A DNA stretch of 64,000 nt from Burkholderiaceae bacterium (GCA_023954035.1 JAMLIT010000001.1:1-64000); one strand, 5' to 3'. Positions 18,318-28,070 are shown, numbered from the stretch's first letter. The notes: generated by a model from the letters alone, not told the origin. Numbers and translations are program-made.

Positions 18318-19193
18318 TTATTCGCGGCCTACCGTGCCGAGCAATCCGCGCGGGCGGAACACGAGCACCAGCGTCATCACCACAAAAAGCATGACGTAGG
18401 AATAGGCGGGATTGACCATGGAAGTCAAACTGATGAGCTCTCCGGCAATCAGCCCGCCCAGCACCGCACCGGGAAACGATCCGACGCCACCAATGACCAC
18501 CACCACAAAGGTCTGAACGAGGATGGCCTCGCCCACGTCCGGTGCAATTGAGACCACTGGCGCATTGACGATTCCGGCGAACCCGGCGGCCATGGCGCCA
18601 ATTCCGAAGACCAGCATGAATATCTTGTAGACGTTGATGCCCAGCGAATCGACCATCACTGAATCCTCGATTCCGGCACGCACGATCATGCCGATCCGCG
18701 TGCGGTACAGAACAAAGTACAGCACCAGCAGCGCGACCGTGATGATGGCGAGCAGCGCGAGTCGGTAAGTGGGATAGACCATGAAACCCAGGTCCGTAAT
18801 CCCCACAAGGGGCGCCGGCGGCGGCACAGACTTGGACAGACTTCCGAAGCCAAAGCGCACCAACTCGACAAAAACGATACCCAGCCCGAAGGTGACAAGG
18901 AGCTGGTCCTCGTGGGGTCGGGTATAGAAATGGCGAATGATCAAGCGCTCCATGACGATGCCCACCAGTGCCACGAACAGCGACCCGGACAGCACGGCAA
19001 CGAGGAAGGAACCGGTGTAGGTGAAGGCCACCCAGCCTGCGTACCCTCCCAGCATGAACATGGCGCCATGCGCCAGATTGAGCACACCCAAGGTGCCGTA
19101 AATGATCGTCAGCCCGGAGGAGATCAGCGCCAGAAGCGCTCCCAACACCAGCCCGTTGAACAACTGTGAGATGAAATTAGCCCAATTGATCAC
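18318..19193 (-). CDS. livH: Branched-chain amino-acid-type ABC transporter permease
   Basis: A 291-residue inner-membrane permease with eight or so hydrophobic segments and the family stretch ISSGLTIIYGTLGVLNLAHG near the N terminus, the LivH hallmark. It pairs with the LivM part of the downstream fusion to form the channel. Normal length. Confidence 0.92.
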   Translation of the reverse strand: MINWANFISQLFNGLVLGALLALISSGLTIIYGTLGVLNLAHGAMFMLGGYAGWVAFTYTGSFLVAVLSGSLFVALVGIVMERLIIRHFYTRPHEDQLLVTFGLGIVFVELVRFGFGSLSKSVPPPAPLVGITDLGFMVYPTYRLALLAIITVALLVLYFVLYRTRIGMIVRAGIEDSVMVDSLGINVYKIFMLVFGIGAMAAGFAGIVNAPVVSIAPDVGEAILVQTFVVVVIGGVGSFPGAVLGGLIAGELISLTSMVNPAYSYVMLFVVMTLVLVFRPRGLLGTVGRE

Positions 19194-19253
19194 GCTGATC
19201 TGCCCTCATCGAACGATTCAAAGAATGGGACAACCCGGGCCAACGGCTGGCGC

Positions 19254-19290
19254 GCCAGACGATGGAAGCGCAAACCTCCGAGAGTCTGGC
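19254..19290 (-). promoter_or_regulatory. Intergenic hairpin between binding-protein gene and livH
   Basis: A perfect 7-bp inverted repeat, GCCAGAC and GTCTGGC, with a 23-base loop lies in the gap between the binding-protein gene and the permease genes. Such hairpins often trim transcript levels so that the binding protein is made in excess over the membrane parts. There is no T-run, so it is not a classical terminator; its role is an inference. Confidence 0.35.
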
Positions 19291-19349
19291 CGGCCCGGCA
19301 CCGAACGGACGATGGCCACCCCCGGCCCCAGGGATGGCCAGCCGCCGAC

Positions 19350-20702
19350 TCAGGTGTAGTCGCCCAGGTTGCAGCCAAAGGCGTTCGCGGGCTGGATGAC
19401 TTTGGCTCCATCCACCACTTCCACCACTTCCCAGAAGTCCTCGGGATTTTTCATGTCCTTCTTGGCCTTGCCGCGCACGATGACCACGGGGTGGATGTAC
19501 TGGTGGTCCGCTGCACGATAGGGGAAATCACCCAGAAGCGAAGGAATGACTTCCCCCTTTTCCCACTGCTTGATCACGTCGGGCGGATAGAACGTGCCCG
19601 CCTCGGTCACCATCCGTGCCCAGTGCGCGAAGCTGACGTAGGCATTTTCTGCACCCCACTCCGGCCGATATCCGTATTTCTTCTGGAAGGCCTCGACAAA
19701 CATTTTCGCAAGAGGGTATTTGTCTTCCAGCGTCCACCAAAAATCGGTTGCAGCAAACACCCCCTCGCTGATTTCAACGCCTGCCTCTTTTGCGAAGAAG
19801 GGGATCTGGTACGGAAGCACCAAAGTCATTTTTGGCAACAGTCCAAACTGCTTGGCTTGCTGGCTCGACAATACCGCGTCGCGGCCCCAATTGACATTCA
19901 CCAGGAATTCCGCACCGGAATTGGCGATATTGGTCAGGTATTGGCTGAAATCCTGCGTGCCGAGTGGCGAGACTTGGTTGGTCACCACGGTCCAGCCCGC
20001 TTCTTTGGTCAGATAATCGACAACCGACTGTGTCGTCGTATGCCCGTAGGTATAGTCCGGCGTCATGAACGCAGCCTTGCGATTCTTGCCAAAGTTTTTC
20101 ACCAGCACCGGACCGATTGCATTGGCTGCCATTTCGCCGAAAAATCCCTGCCGAAATCCGTAGCGAACACAATCCTTTCCGGTGGTGTCATTGGAACCGG
20201 AAATTCCCGGCATATAGAGAATCTTTTCCCGTTGCGCAAATTTGTTCAGTGCCACTGCCACCGCAGACGAGGTGGAGCCGGTCATCAGAACCACCTTGTT
20301 CTTGTTGATGAAAGTCTGCTGAGACTGGATTGCTTGATTGGGCTTGGCCCCCGAGTCCGCGAACAGAAGAGCAACTTTCTTGCCCAGAACCCCATTGTTG
20401 ACCTTGGGCGCCAACTTTTTCATCAGGGGATGGTTGGTGTTCATGTGCTCGACGGCCAGCTCCCAACCCTTGAGCTCGTCGGCGCCCTGGACAGCGTATG
20501 TGCCGGTCAGAGGAACCGCGGCTCCCAGATACACCGTATCTCCCTTGGACCCTTCCGGCCAGGTGCCAATGGCTGGCTGGTCCGCCGCATAGGCCCATTG
20601 CAATCCGCCAAAACTGGTCAGCAAAGTGCCGGCGCCTATGGACAGAGCGCTTCGACGCGAAATACCGGGAATGTCACCGTGTTGGAGTTTGGAATCCGAC
20701 AT
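19350..20702 (-). CDS. ABC transporter periplasmic substrate-binding protein (LivK-like, Tat-type signal)
   Basis: A 450-residue periplasmic binding protein of the type-I (Peripla_BP_6) fold. The N terminus carries a twin-arginine-like signal, SRRSAL followed by a hydrophobic run and WAYA before the mature chain, which suggests Tat export. The ATG at 20702 is preceded by GGAG with good spacing; the open frame upstream to 20810 has no such site. The WWTLEDKYPLAKMFVEAFQ region and cluster position point to a HAAT importer. The ligand is unknown; the sequence style resembles amide/urea or aromatic-acid receptors as much as leucine receptors. Confidence 0.88.
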   Translation of the reverse strand: MSDSKLQHGDIPGISRRSALSIGAGTLLTSFGGLQWAYAADQPAIGTWPEGSKGDTVYLGAAVPLTGTYAVQGADELKGWELAVEHMNTNHPLMKKLAPKVNNGVLGKKVALLFADSGAKPNQAIQSQQTFINKNKVVLMTGSTSSAVAVALNKFAQREKILYMPGISGSNDTTGKDCVRYGFRQGFFGEMAANAIGPVLVKNFGKNRKAAFMTPDYTYGHTTTQSVVDYLTKEAGWTVVTNQVSPLGTQDFSQYLTNIANSGAEFLVNVNWGRDAVLSSQQAKQFGLLPKMTLVLPYQIPFFAKEAGVEISEGVFAATDFWWTLEDKYPLAKMFVEAFQKKYGYRPEWGAENAYVSFAHWARMVTEAGTFYPPDVIKQWEKGEVIPSLLGDFPYRAADHQYIHPVVIVRGKAKKDMKNPEDFWEVVEVVDGAKVIQPANAFGCNLGDYT

Positions 20703-21140
20703 ATGTCTCCTCGTTGAATTCGGCCTGCAAAGAATCACAGGCCTCGCCCGATCATTGACAAAAAAGTTGCGACCATGAGAGTTCCGTCGTCCACCGGGCA
20801 ATGCCGACACCGATCAAAATCGCAATGAACCGACCATTCATATATAATGGCCAAGCGTTTCTCATGCGAAACGGTAGACAATTTGGCACCCAAAACGCTC
20901 TCGGCGTAAGACTCGAAAACCCTGAACGAATTCACCCTCGTTTGTCAGGCATATGTAAGAGAAATGGGAAACAGATAACCCGAATATCGGGACTGCGAGC
21001 CAGGCTCCAGTGCAATCGTGCTGTCGACGGAAACCTGCTGCGTACTGATCCGAAGGAACGGATTCGGTGGCGGCCACCCAACGCGCGTCGGTGCTGTGTC
21101 CACGCTGCCCGTGGCTGGCCCATCTACAATCGCGGGCCCG
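20703..21140. other. 438-bp stretch without a recognisable gene
   Basis: This gap should hold the promoter of the ABC operon on the minus strand. A TATAAT-like box sits at 20843-20848 on the plus strand, without a convincing -35 partner. Open frames here on the minus strand run through the tRNA and are not credible. I see no other structure. Confidence 0.4.
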
Positions 21141-21215
21141 CTCCCCGTAGTTCAATGGACAGAACGAGTGCCTCCTAAGCGCTAGATACAGGTTCGATTC
21201 CTGTCGGGGGGACCA
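21141..21215 (+). tRNA. tRNA-Arg (anticodon CCU)
   Basis: A complete cloverleaf: acceptor CTCCCCG paired with CGGGGGG, D-stem GTTC/GAAC, anticodon stem AGTGC/GCGCT with loop CTCCTAA (anticodon CCT), T-stem ACAGG/CCTGT, discriminator A and encoded CCA. It reads AGG codons. Its 3' part (21193-21208) is repeated at 28141-28156, marking it as the integration site of element 1. Confidence 0.95.
21193..21208 (+). other. attL core of integrative element 1
   Basis: The 16-bp sequence TTCGATTCCTGTCGGG inside the tRNA-Arg T-arm and acceptor recurs exactly at 28141. An integrase gene begins 184 bases downstream. The tRNA stays intact on this side. Confidence 0.85.
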
Positions 21216-21252
21216 AGTAGTCGTTTCATAACGCCTCACTACACCTCTAAGA

Positions 21253-21283
21253 CCCGCATGTTTCCTAGCATTGCGGGTTTTTT
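21253..21283 (+). terminator. Terminator after tRNA-Arg
   Basis: Stem CCCGCA/TGCGGG with a 13-base loop, followed by six Ts. It lies 37 bases past the tRNA and would stop tRNA transcription before the integrase gene. Confidence 0.8.
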
Positions 21284-21316
21284 GTTGTCTCAATCCATAT
21301 CACCCCGTAACATGAC

Positions 21317-21381
21317 ATACCAACAAAACGTTGGTGCTTTTAACGGTACCTGCACATACCAACAAAGCAGATACCAACAAA
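21317..21381 (+). repeat. Three ATACCAACAAA direct repeats before the integrase gene
   Basis: The 11-mer ATACCAACAAA occurs at 21317, 21356 and 21371. The first is followed by CGTTGGT, forming a small hairpin with ACCAAC. The position between att and int suggests integrase arm-type or accessory-factor binding sites. Confidence 0.6.
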
Positions 21382-21391
21382 CGGGGCAGCA

Positions 21392-22609
21392 ATGGCACTC
21401 ACAGACACTTTCGCAAAGAACGTCAAACCCACCGGATCGACAGTAGGCAACAAGCACACGGATGGGCAGGGGCTGTACCTGCACGTCAAAGATGCGGGCA
21501 AATACTGGCGAATGAGCTACCGCTTCCACGGCAAGCAAAAGACCCTAGCGCTGGGCGTGTACCCCGCTGTCTCTCTCGCCAAAGCCCGCCAACGGCGCGA
21601 CAAGGCACGCGAGTTGCTGGCGGACGGCATCGACCCCGGCACAGCCAAGCGCGACGAAAAGCAGGCGAAGGCGGCTGCCGCTGGCAACACTTTCGAGGCG
21701 GTCGCAGAGCAATGGCTGAAAGCTACAGCGGCAAAGCGCGCAGCCATCACCCAGGACAAGGTGACGACGTGGCTGCGCAAGGACGTGTTTCCGAAAATCG
21801 GCAGGATGCCCATCACCAGCATCGGGCCGCGTGACGTGCTGGCCGTGGTGCGCAAGATGGAAGCGCGCGGCGTGTTCGACAGCGCCAAGCGCATCGGGCA
21901 GATATGCGGGCAGGTTTTCCGCTACGCGGTGGCCGAGGGCACGGCCGAGCGCGATGTGACCACCGACCTGCGCGGCGCGTTCCAGCACGCAGAGAAAAAG
22001 CACTATGCCGCCATCACCGACCCCGTGCAACTGGGCGCGCTGCTGCGGTCCATTGATGCCTACACCGGGCACCTCTACAGCGTGGCCGCGCTGAAACTTT
22101 CACCGCTGGTGTTTCTGCGCCCCGGCGAACTGCGCACCGGCGAGTGGGCCGAGATGGATCTGGAGGCAGCAGAGTGGCGCATACCCGGCAGCAAGATGAA
22201 GATGAAAAACGACCACATCGTTCCGCTGTCGCAGCAAGCCGTAGAGATTCTGCAAAGCCTGCACCCCATCACCGGGCATGGGCGCTATGTGTTCCCCAGC
22301 CTGCGCACGGGCGAGCGCCCCATGAGCGAGAACACGGTCAACGCTGCGCTGCGCGGCATGGGCTACAGCAACGAGGTGCATACCGCCCATGGGTTCCGGG
22401 CCACGGCGCGCACCATCATGGATGAAGTGCTGGGCGAGCGCGTGGACCTGATTGAGCACCAATTGGCCCATGCGGTGAAAGATGCCAACGGGCGGGCCTA
22501 CAACCGCACGGCACACCTGCCAGCCCGGCGCGAGATGATGCAGCGCTGGGCGGACTACTTGGACAAGCTGCGCGCAGGTGCGGATGTGATCCAGTTCAAA
22601 AAAGCATAG
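21392..22609 (+). CDS. P4-type tyrosine integrase of element 1
   Basis: A 405-residue tyrosine recombinase. It has an N-terminal DUF4102-like arm-binding domain (to about 90), a core-binding helical domain (about 100-200) and a catalytic domain with Arg243 in FLRPGELR, His333 and Arg336 in HGFRAT and the nucleophile Tyr370 in GRAYNRT. It integrates and excises the element at the 3' end of tRNA-Arg(CCU), 184 bases upstream of its start. All catalytic residues are present, so it is probably active. Confidence 0.95.
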   Translation: MALTDTFAKNVKPTGSTVGNKHTDGQGLYLHVKDAGKYWRMSYRFHGKQKTLALGVYPAVSLAKARQRRDKARELLADGIDPGTAKRDEKQAKAAAAGNTFEAVAEQWLKATAAKRAAITQDKVTTWLRKDVFPKIGRMPITSIGPRDVLAVVRKMEARGVFDSAKRIGQICGQVFRYAVAEGTAERDVTTDLRGAFQHAEKKHYAAITDPVQLGALLRSIDAYTGHLYSVAALKLSPLVFLRPGELRTGEWAEMDLEAAEWRIPGSKMKMKNDHIVPLSQQAVEILQSLHPITGHGRYVFPSLRTGERPMSENTVNAALRGMGYSNEVHTAHGFRATARTIMDEVLGERVDLIEHQLAHAVKDANGRAYNRTAHLPARREMMQRWADYLDKLRAGADVIQFKKA

Positions 22610-22877
22610 CAATCGACTCTCGCCCCAAGAAATTATCTGGCGTCAATAGAAACTCTTAAAACTGTTGTATTTTTACAAATACATTTAATATCAACAACTT
22701 AGGACGAATTTACTTCATTCTGACTCACTGAATATCGCGTCATGTCGTGAGAAGCCCCCCTCTAGGGTTTTTCGATTCGACGCTTGAGGAATCTATTACG
22801 GGTTGCCCGGGATTTTTTAATCCGTGCAACCCAAAGCGATTGATCACCGCTGTGTGTTGCACATCTGGAGTCAACAC
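22610..22877. promoter_or_regulatory. AT-rich control region between int and the AlpA-like gene
   Basis: A clear AT-rich stretch (22610-22740) in an otherwise GC-rich element, followed by an imperfect inverted repeat, GGGTTGC at 22800-22806 against GCAACCC at 22826-22832 with an inner GGATT/AATCC. It is suited to a promoter and operator for the AlpA-like regulator or to an excision-factor site. No ORF is supported here. Confidence 0.45.
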
Positions 22878-23144
22878 ATGGAAGCCACCGTCAGGATCAG
22901 TCCAACTATTCCCTCATCAGTATTTGATGCCCTACCCGACAGCGCATTCATTCGTGAAGCGCAACTGGTGCAAAGCCCCAAGCGGCCAGAGAGCACAGCA
23001 CCCCTGCCCTTCAGTGCCCCAACCCTGTGGCGCAAGGTAAAGGCCGGCACGTTCCCGAAACCGCATCGTTTGTCTGAGCGCGTCACCGCCTGGAAGGTGG
23101 GAGACGTTCGGGAGTGGATCAGCGCGCAAACCGCTGCGGCGTGA
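22878..23144 (+). CDS. AlpA-family excisionase/regulator
   Basis: An 88-residue MerR-like winged-helix protein. The C-terminal part, LWRKVKAGTFPKPHRL then TAWKVGDVREWI, is the classical AlpA/Xis DNA-binding pattern. Such proteins activate the integrase promoter or direct excision of P4-like elements. The ATG at 22878 has GGAG eight bases upstream; the frame is also open from 22824 but without a ribosome site. The N-terminal 45 residues are longer than in minimal AlpA proteins. Confidence 0.85.
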   Translation: MEATVRISPTIPSSVFDALPDSAFIREAQLVQSPKRPESTAPLPFSAPTLWRKVKAGTFPKPHRLSERVTAWKVGDVREWISAQTAAA

Positions 23145-23154
23145 GGGGGCGGCA

Positions 23155-23433
23155 ATGCAAACAGACACCACCGCCCAGAAAGAAATGCCCACCGGGGACG
23201 GCCATCCCACGGCAGGCAACACAGACACCCCTACTGTAGCGAATGCGCAGGCCACCGACAAGGCATTTCCCAGCTTGCGAGCCGTGTTTGCACTCAAGGG
23301 GCACCGCCAGCACCGCAAGGCAGAACACGGAAGCGCAGAAAGCTTTTGGGCCGAACGCTGGGGGCTGGTGCGCTACCTGCCCAGCCTGCACGATGCGGCG
23401 CTGTTCCTGGCGCAGATTGGAGGGCGGCTGTGA
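23155..23433 (+). CDS. Small hypothetical protein of element 1
   Basis: A 92-residue protein with a low-complexity N-terminal 35 residues and a conserved-looking C-terminal half (ESFWAERWGLVRYLPSLHDA). It begins 10 bases after the AlpA-like gene, and its TGA stop overlaps the ATG of the primase stub at 23433 by one base. That spacing indicates an AlpA-hypothetical-primase operon on the plus strand. No function is recognised. Confidence 0.65.
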   Translation: MQTDTTAQKEMPTGDGHPTAGNTDTPTVANAQATDKAFPSLRAVFALKGHRQHRKAEHGSAESFWAERWGLVRYLPSLHDAALFLAQIGGRL

Positions 23434-23500
23434 TGACTGCTGTTACCCAAATCCAAAGCGAAATAAGCGCGCCTTCACCTGACGCATCCGCAATTCTTGC
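23433..23500 (+). pseudogene. Detached 5' stub of the element 1 primase gene
   Basis: The ATG at 23433 is coupled to the previous stop (TGATG). The frame MTAVTQIQSEIS...ASAIL leads exactly to the left inversion breakpoint. Joined to the reverse complement of the sequence ending at 26054 it continues in frame as ASAILAVSVLFTPNDV, the expected start of the primase. As it stands the stub runs into inverted helicase sequence and is not functional. Confidence 0.7.
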
Positions 23501-26054
23501 GGCGCTGGCCTTTTCGCCCAGCTCGGCCTTTTCCAACACCTTGGAATCGACGCGAAAGGTGCGTGCGGCGTCGTGCAGTTCAGGCCAATGGGCGTGGCCT
23601 TTGGTGAAAAAGTGCTCCACCCGCGCAGCCGTTTCGGTGCGGTTACATACGGTCAGCATCACCGGCGGCGACAGGTGGCCCTGGGCTGCCCAGTCTGCGG
23701 CAGTTGCCCGCCAGTCCGCACCCAGAAGCGTATACGCCTGCTGCACCAGTGCTGGTAGCGCCTCGTGCGGCTCGGCCTTGCGGTTCAGGTCTTCGGCCAC
23801 CTCGGCTTCGCGGTACAGGTGGTATAGCTTGGGCCGCAGCGTCTGCGCATTGGGCAGGGCGTCGTCGCGCACCACCACACGCGGGGTTTTGACCAGCCCG
23901 GCTTCAATGGCGTCGTTCAGGCCAAAGTCCGACACGACCCAACTGAACAGGCCCGCTTCGGTGTTGGTGCGCCCGGTGGGCGCAAAGGGTGTTGCCGACA
24001 GGTCAAAACAGCGCGCAATGCGCCGCGTCTTGTGGATGCGGTCCAGCCCCTCTACCCAGCGCGTGGCCTGTTCCAAGTCGTCGCCCCGTTCCTCGGCAAC
24101 CGCCTTACTCAACTTGAAATCGGCAGGGGTGCGATAGGCGTGGTGCGCTTCGTCGTTGATGACCACCAGGTCTTTGTGCCGGGCCAGCTTGCCCAGCACC
24201 CGCTGGGTGAAGCCGGTGCCGCGTGCCAGCCCTTTGGTGCTGTCAAAGAAAGCTCGGATGGTCGTTTCCTGAACCTGCAATGCCATCGTCAGGCGCGCGC
24301 CTCGCACAGTGAAGCTCTCGGATGATCTGCGCTCTACGGGAAGTGCCGTGCCGTCCCAAAGCTGGTTCAGCGCCGCCAGGTTGCGCATGACGGAATCCTT
24401 GCCCATGCCGTGACTGCCGAACACACTCCCGGCCTCGCTACTGATAACGCCGCCCGATGGCCATTGCTTCGCCAGTGCGTAGGTCAGGGCCTCCGGTGTA
24501 GCGTCCCCGTAGATCAGCCGGGGCACGCGTGGCGCTGCCGGTTCGTCTTCATCGAGGTTGCGCAGGTCCTGCGCCTGCACCGTGCTGGATTTGCCATCTT
24601 TGGCCAGCGCCTTGATTTTTTCTTTCAGCCCGCTGCGCTGCGCCTCCCATGCCTCATGTTCCGACTTGAACGCCGTAATCAGTGGCTTTGCAGCTTCTTG
24701 CTTCCGCGCCTCATAGTCCCGGATGGACTTGGTGAAAAACCCGTCGCAAGTGCTCTTACGTTCACCGCTGTCGGCAATGGCCAGCAGGAACAGGCCGCAC
24801 GGCCCGGACAGCTTGTCTGCCCGCTCTACGTCGCTGTGTGCCTGAATCGCCAGGGAAAGCGCCGCCAGTGCCGACGTAGCGATCAGCGGGATCGGTGCTT
24901 TCACGAACCCGGCCACTTCCTGCACCGCGCAGCGCACCGAGTCGGGCAGGGCGTCCAACGGGTATTCCTCCGGCGTGATCTGCGCGATCAGCGGTTGAAG
25001 TTCTGGCCATGTGCATGCCGCGTCATCCTTCAATGGCGGGAATGCCTCGCCGCGTTGCGTTTTGTTGCGTTCTGTTGCGCTGGCCGGTCGTGGCCCGTCC
25101 AACAGATCACGCACGTCGCCCCATGCCTTCGCGCTGCATGAATCGTGCTGGCACTTGAACCCCAGCGCCCCCGATGCTTTGCGAAAAATGGCGGCCTCAC
25201 CATTTCCGTGCTCAGGGTTGAATGGGCACGCTTCCAGCTTGAAACGTTCGCTGCCGTCGTGCCGGTCGGTGGTGCAGGCCAGCCCGTGCCGGGAAAGAAA
25301 GTCCTCCAGGTTGAAGCCGCCAGACTGGCGCGTGGGTGCTGCCGCTGTCGGTGCCGTGCTGGCGGTCGTCGCTGGGATCAGGTCGTGCAGTTGCTCGGGC
25401 GTCACCACGGCCCGCGCCGGGGTCTGCAACAGCTTGGAAAGCCGCCACGGTGCTGCCGCCGTATGGTCGCCCTTGTTGGCCAGTGTGCCGTAAAGCTTGC
25501 AGATTCGCGCCGCGTTGAAAACAGCCCGATCTACCTTGGTCTGCGCGTCGTCGAAGCGCTCGCCCAACTCGATCAATACCGCCTTCACCAGCGCTGTGGC
25601 GTCGTCGTCGTTGGGCAGATCAATGGCGTACAGCAGGTGCATACCGTTGCCAGATTCAGCCACTAACGGGGCGGCCCATCCGATTCCGTTCAGATAGCCG
25701 TACACCGCCCGCGCCTTCGCCTTCGCTGCGCCTAGCTGCGCATCCGTTGCACTTGTGCCCGATGGTCGCACTGGGTCAATATCAACCAACAGCCAGCGCC
25801 GCCGGGTCACTTGCTTGTCGGTGGTGGTGGACTGCGCGAAGGATTCAATCCGGTTGTTGTACCGGCTCAAAAGTTGCGGATCAACAGGGTTCAGCGTGAC
25901 GTACACCGCCGCGCCGCTGGCGCTCAGGCGTGCCGCGTGCTCGGCCAGTTCCTGCCAGTGCTGCACGTCAAAATAACCCGCGTCGGTGCGCTTGCGGCCC
26001 TTTGGAAAGGCCCGCAGCTCGATAACATCGTTCGGCGTGAATAGCACGGACACG
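23501..26054 (-). pseudogene. Inverted block: primase/DUF3987 front fused to SF2 helicase middle
   Basis: The minus-strand ORF covering this block (open 26062 to 23294, TTG start) encodes, in order: an AEP/RepB-type primase domain (LLVDIDP...NGMHLLYAIDL, about 90-200), a zinc-ribbon-like segment (CPFNPEH, FKCQHDSC), and a DUF3987 P-loop region (ADSGERKST). At about residue 610 (near 24215) it abruptly becomes an SF2 helicase: DEAH box in VINDEAHHAYR, motif III SATPFAP, and LTVCNRTETAA. The last 60 or so residues are antisense of the stub and neighbouring gene. It lacks a helicase Walker A. Flipping the block gives one ORF, 23433-27413. Confidence 0.8.
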
Positions 26055-27413
26055 GCAGACAAGGACTACGAGCTTCGCCTGCGCGAGATTGTGCAAGCCG
26101 CCCGCATCCCGTCCGAGCGCAAAGAGGTACTGCTTGCGCTGAAGAAAGAGGAGCTGCTGCGCGATTTGGTGGACACCGTAGGCAAGCGCGACCAGGCTGG
26201 ACAGGACTTGCAGAACGTCATTTCGGTGGCCATGCTGTCCGAAGGCTGGGACGCCAAGAACGTAACCCATATCATGGGTTTGCGCGCCTTTACCAGCCAG
26301 CTGCTATGCGAGCAGGTGATAGGCCGAGGCCTGCGCCGAGTCGCCTATGACATGGACGACAACGGCCTGTACCTGCCCGAGTTTGTCAACGTGTTTGGCG
26401 TGCCGCTGTCCATTGCCATGCAGCCCGGCGACGGCGGCACCAGCCCGCCACCGCCCAAACCCAGCACGCAGATTGAATCGCTCAGCGCGCGCAATGTGTA
26501 CGAGATCAAGTGGCCCAACATCTTGCGTGTGGACCAGGTGGTGCGCCCGCAGCTGGTGGTGGAGTGGAGCAAGGCAGCAGTGCTGAAAATCGACCCGGCT
26601 GCCATCGCCATCCGCGCCGAGATTGCGCCGGCCTTGGGCGGCGCAGCCGACTGGAGCCAGGTCCGCGCCATCGACCTGGAGCTGCTGCCTGAGGAGTTTC
26701 GCCTGCAACGACTGGTGTTCAAAGCAGCGCAGCGCGCGTTTGAATTGCTGCAAGAGCAGTTCAAGGGACAGCGGGAATATCTGTTGTTTCAGCTGGTGCA
26801 ACTGGTGGAGCAGTTCATTGCGTCGGACAAGATTGATATTCCCTCGCTTTTCCACCAAGACCCGCTACGCAAGCGTATCTTGTTCTCGCTGCACATCGAC
26901 CAGATCACCCAACACCTGATGCAGTACGTGGTTGAGCAGAACACCTTGCGGCTCGAACCGGTGTTCGATGGCGAGCGCCCCATTGGCAGCACGCGCGATA
27001 TGCGCACTTGGTACACCACCCGCATTGCCGAGCCGACCCAGCGCTCGCAGATCAGCCATATCGTGGTGGACAGCGGCTGGGAAAAATATGCCGCCAACGT
27101 GGCCGAGGCGCACCCCAAGGTGGCGGCCTGGGCCAAGAACGACCACCTAGGCTTTAGCGTCCTCTACCTGTGGAATGGCTCCAAGCGCAAGTACATCCCC
27201 GACTTTCTCGTGCGCTACCAATCCGGTAAAACGCTGGTGCTGGAAATCAAAGGACAGGATTCACCGCAAGACCAAGCCAAGCGCGCCGCACTCGACCAGT
27301 GGGTGAAGGCGGTCAATGCGCATGGTGGGTTTGGCACCTGGGCGTGGGATGTGGTGGTAGGGGATGCTGCGGAGATGCGGGATGTGGTGGACAGGCATGC
27401 GTCCAAGCAATGA
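26055..27413 (+). pseudogene. C-terminal half of SF2 helicase/restriction enzyme with nuclease end, detached
   Basis: An open frame (from an ATG at 25986 inside the inverted block) continues the helicase whose middle is on the other strand. It holds the HELICc motifs VAMLSEGWDAKNVTHI and QVIGRGLRR (motif VI), then a C-terminal PD-(D/E)XK-type nuclease pattern: KYIPDFLV, spacer, VLEIKG. This is the layout of type III-like restriction helicases (Res subunit). Without motifs I-III it cannot act alone as a helicase. Known relatives are about 900-1,000 residues; about 450 are here. Confidence 0.8.
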
Positions 27414-27543
27414 ATAGCCTGTACAACGCACTCGACGATGCCTCAAGGACGATATCTTGTTCGACCTGGACAATTGCAGTCCAGACGGTGGCAAGTACCG
27501 CAGGGAATTTCTTTTAGCGATGCAATTTTGGATACTGGCGAGG

Positions 27544-28057
27544 CTACCCTGCCTTGCCGCTGCCTTGCTCCTCCCTGGCCAGCAACTCTCTATGCGCTTT
27601 CTTGGCCATCAGCCGGGCGGCCATCTGCAGCGCTTCCAAGCTGGGCTTCTTGTCCCCGTCCTTAACCATCGCGGCTAACCGCATCATTGCTGCGGCTTCC
27701 AAGGCTTTGAGCGACGGCGTGCGCGATGGGCTGGCTGAGGTATCGATAGTGTTCCTGCTCTCATTCGACGGACGGGACAAGCACGGCAGCGTCGAGCAAT
27801 GCCTTTGCGCATGCGGCCACTGCTGCCAATTCATCCTTGACCCACCTGCTCGCGATCCCAGACACGGACGGGTTGAGGTCCACATCATCCGCCGCATTTT
27901 CCTGCACGGCAACACAAGGCGATGGTGGAAACGGGCGCTGGCCTCTACCTCGACAAGGCATTGATCCCGTCAGCGCTTGACCGCGCCGCATCCATTGCGC
28001 CGCGCCAGCACTGCGCGCATCCGGCACCGCGCCAAAAGCACGACACAAGCGACACAC
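27544..28057 (-). pseudogene. Possible frameshifted small gene at the end of element 1
   Basis: Two overlapping minus-strand frames offset by one base look like one broken gene. The first (from 28057) ends ASRWVKDELAAVAACAKALL then stops at 27761; the second, ending at 27544, continues SLKALEAAAMMRLAAM and a basic helical tail. Both stretches have protein-like helical composition, while the opposite strand does not. I recognise no family. The rest of 27414-28140 shows nothing clear. Confidence 0.35.
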
Positions 28058-28070
28058 ATTTCTTTTTGAC

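Noticed and set aside
20862..21293. Minus-strand ORF of 143 residues over the tRNA-Arg(CCU)
   Set aside because: It reads antisense through the tRNA and terminator; peptides such as PRQESNLYLALRRH are typical translations of tRNA regions, not proteins.
22800..22832. Rho-independent terminator after the element 1 integrase
   Set aside because: The inverted repeat has its T-run in the loop rather than after the stem, so I treat it as an operator-like structure.
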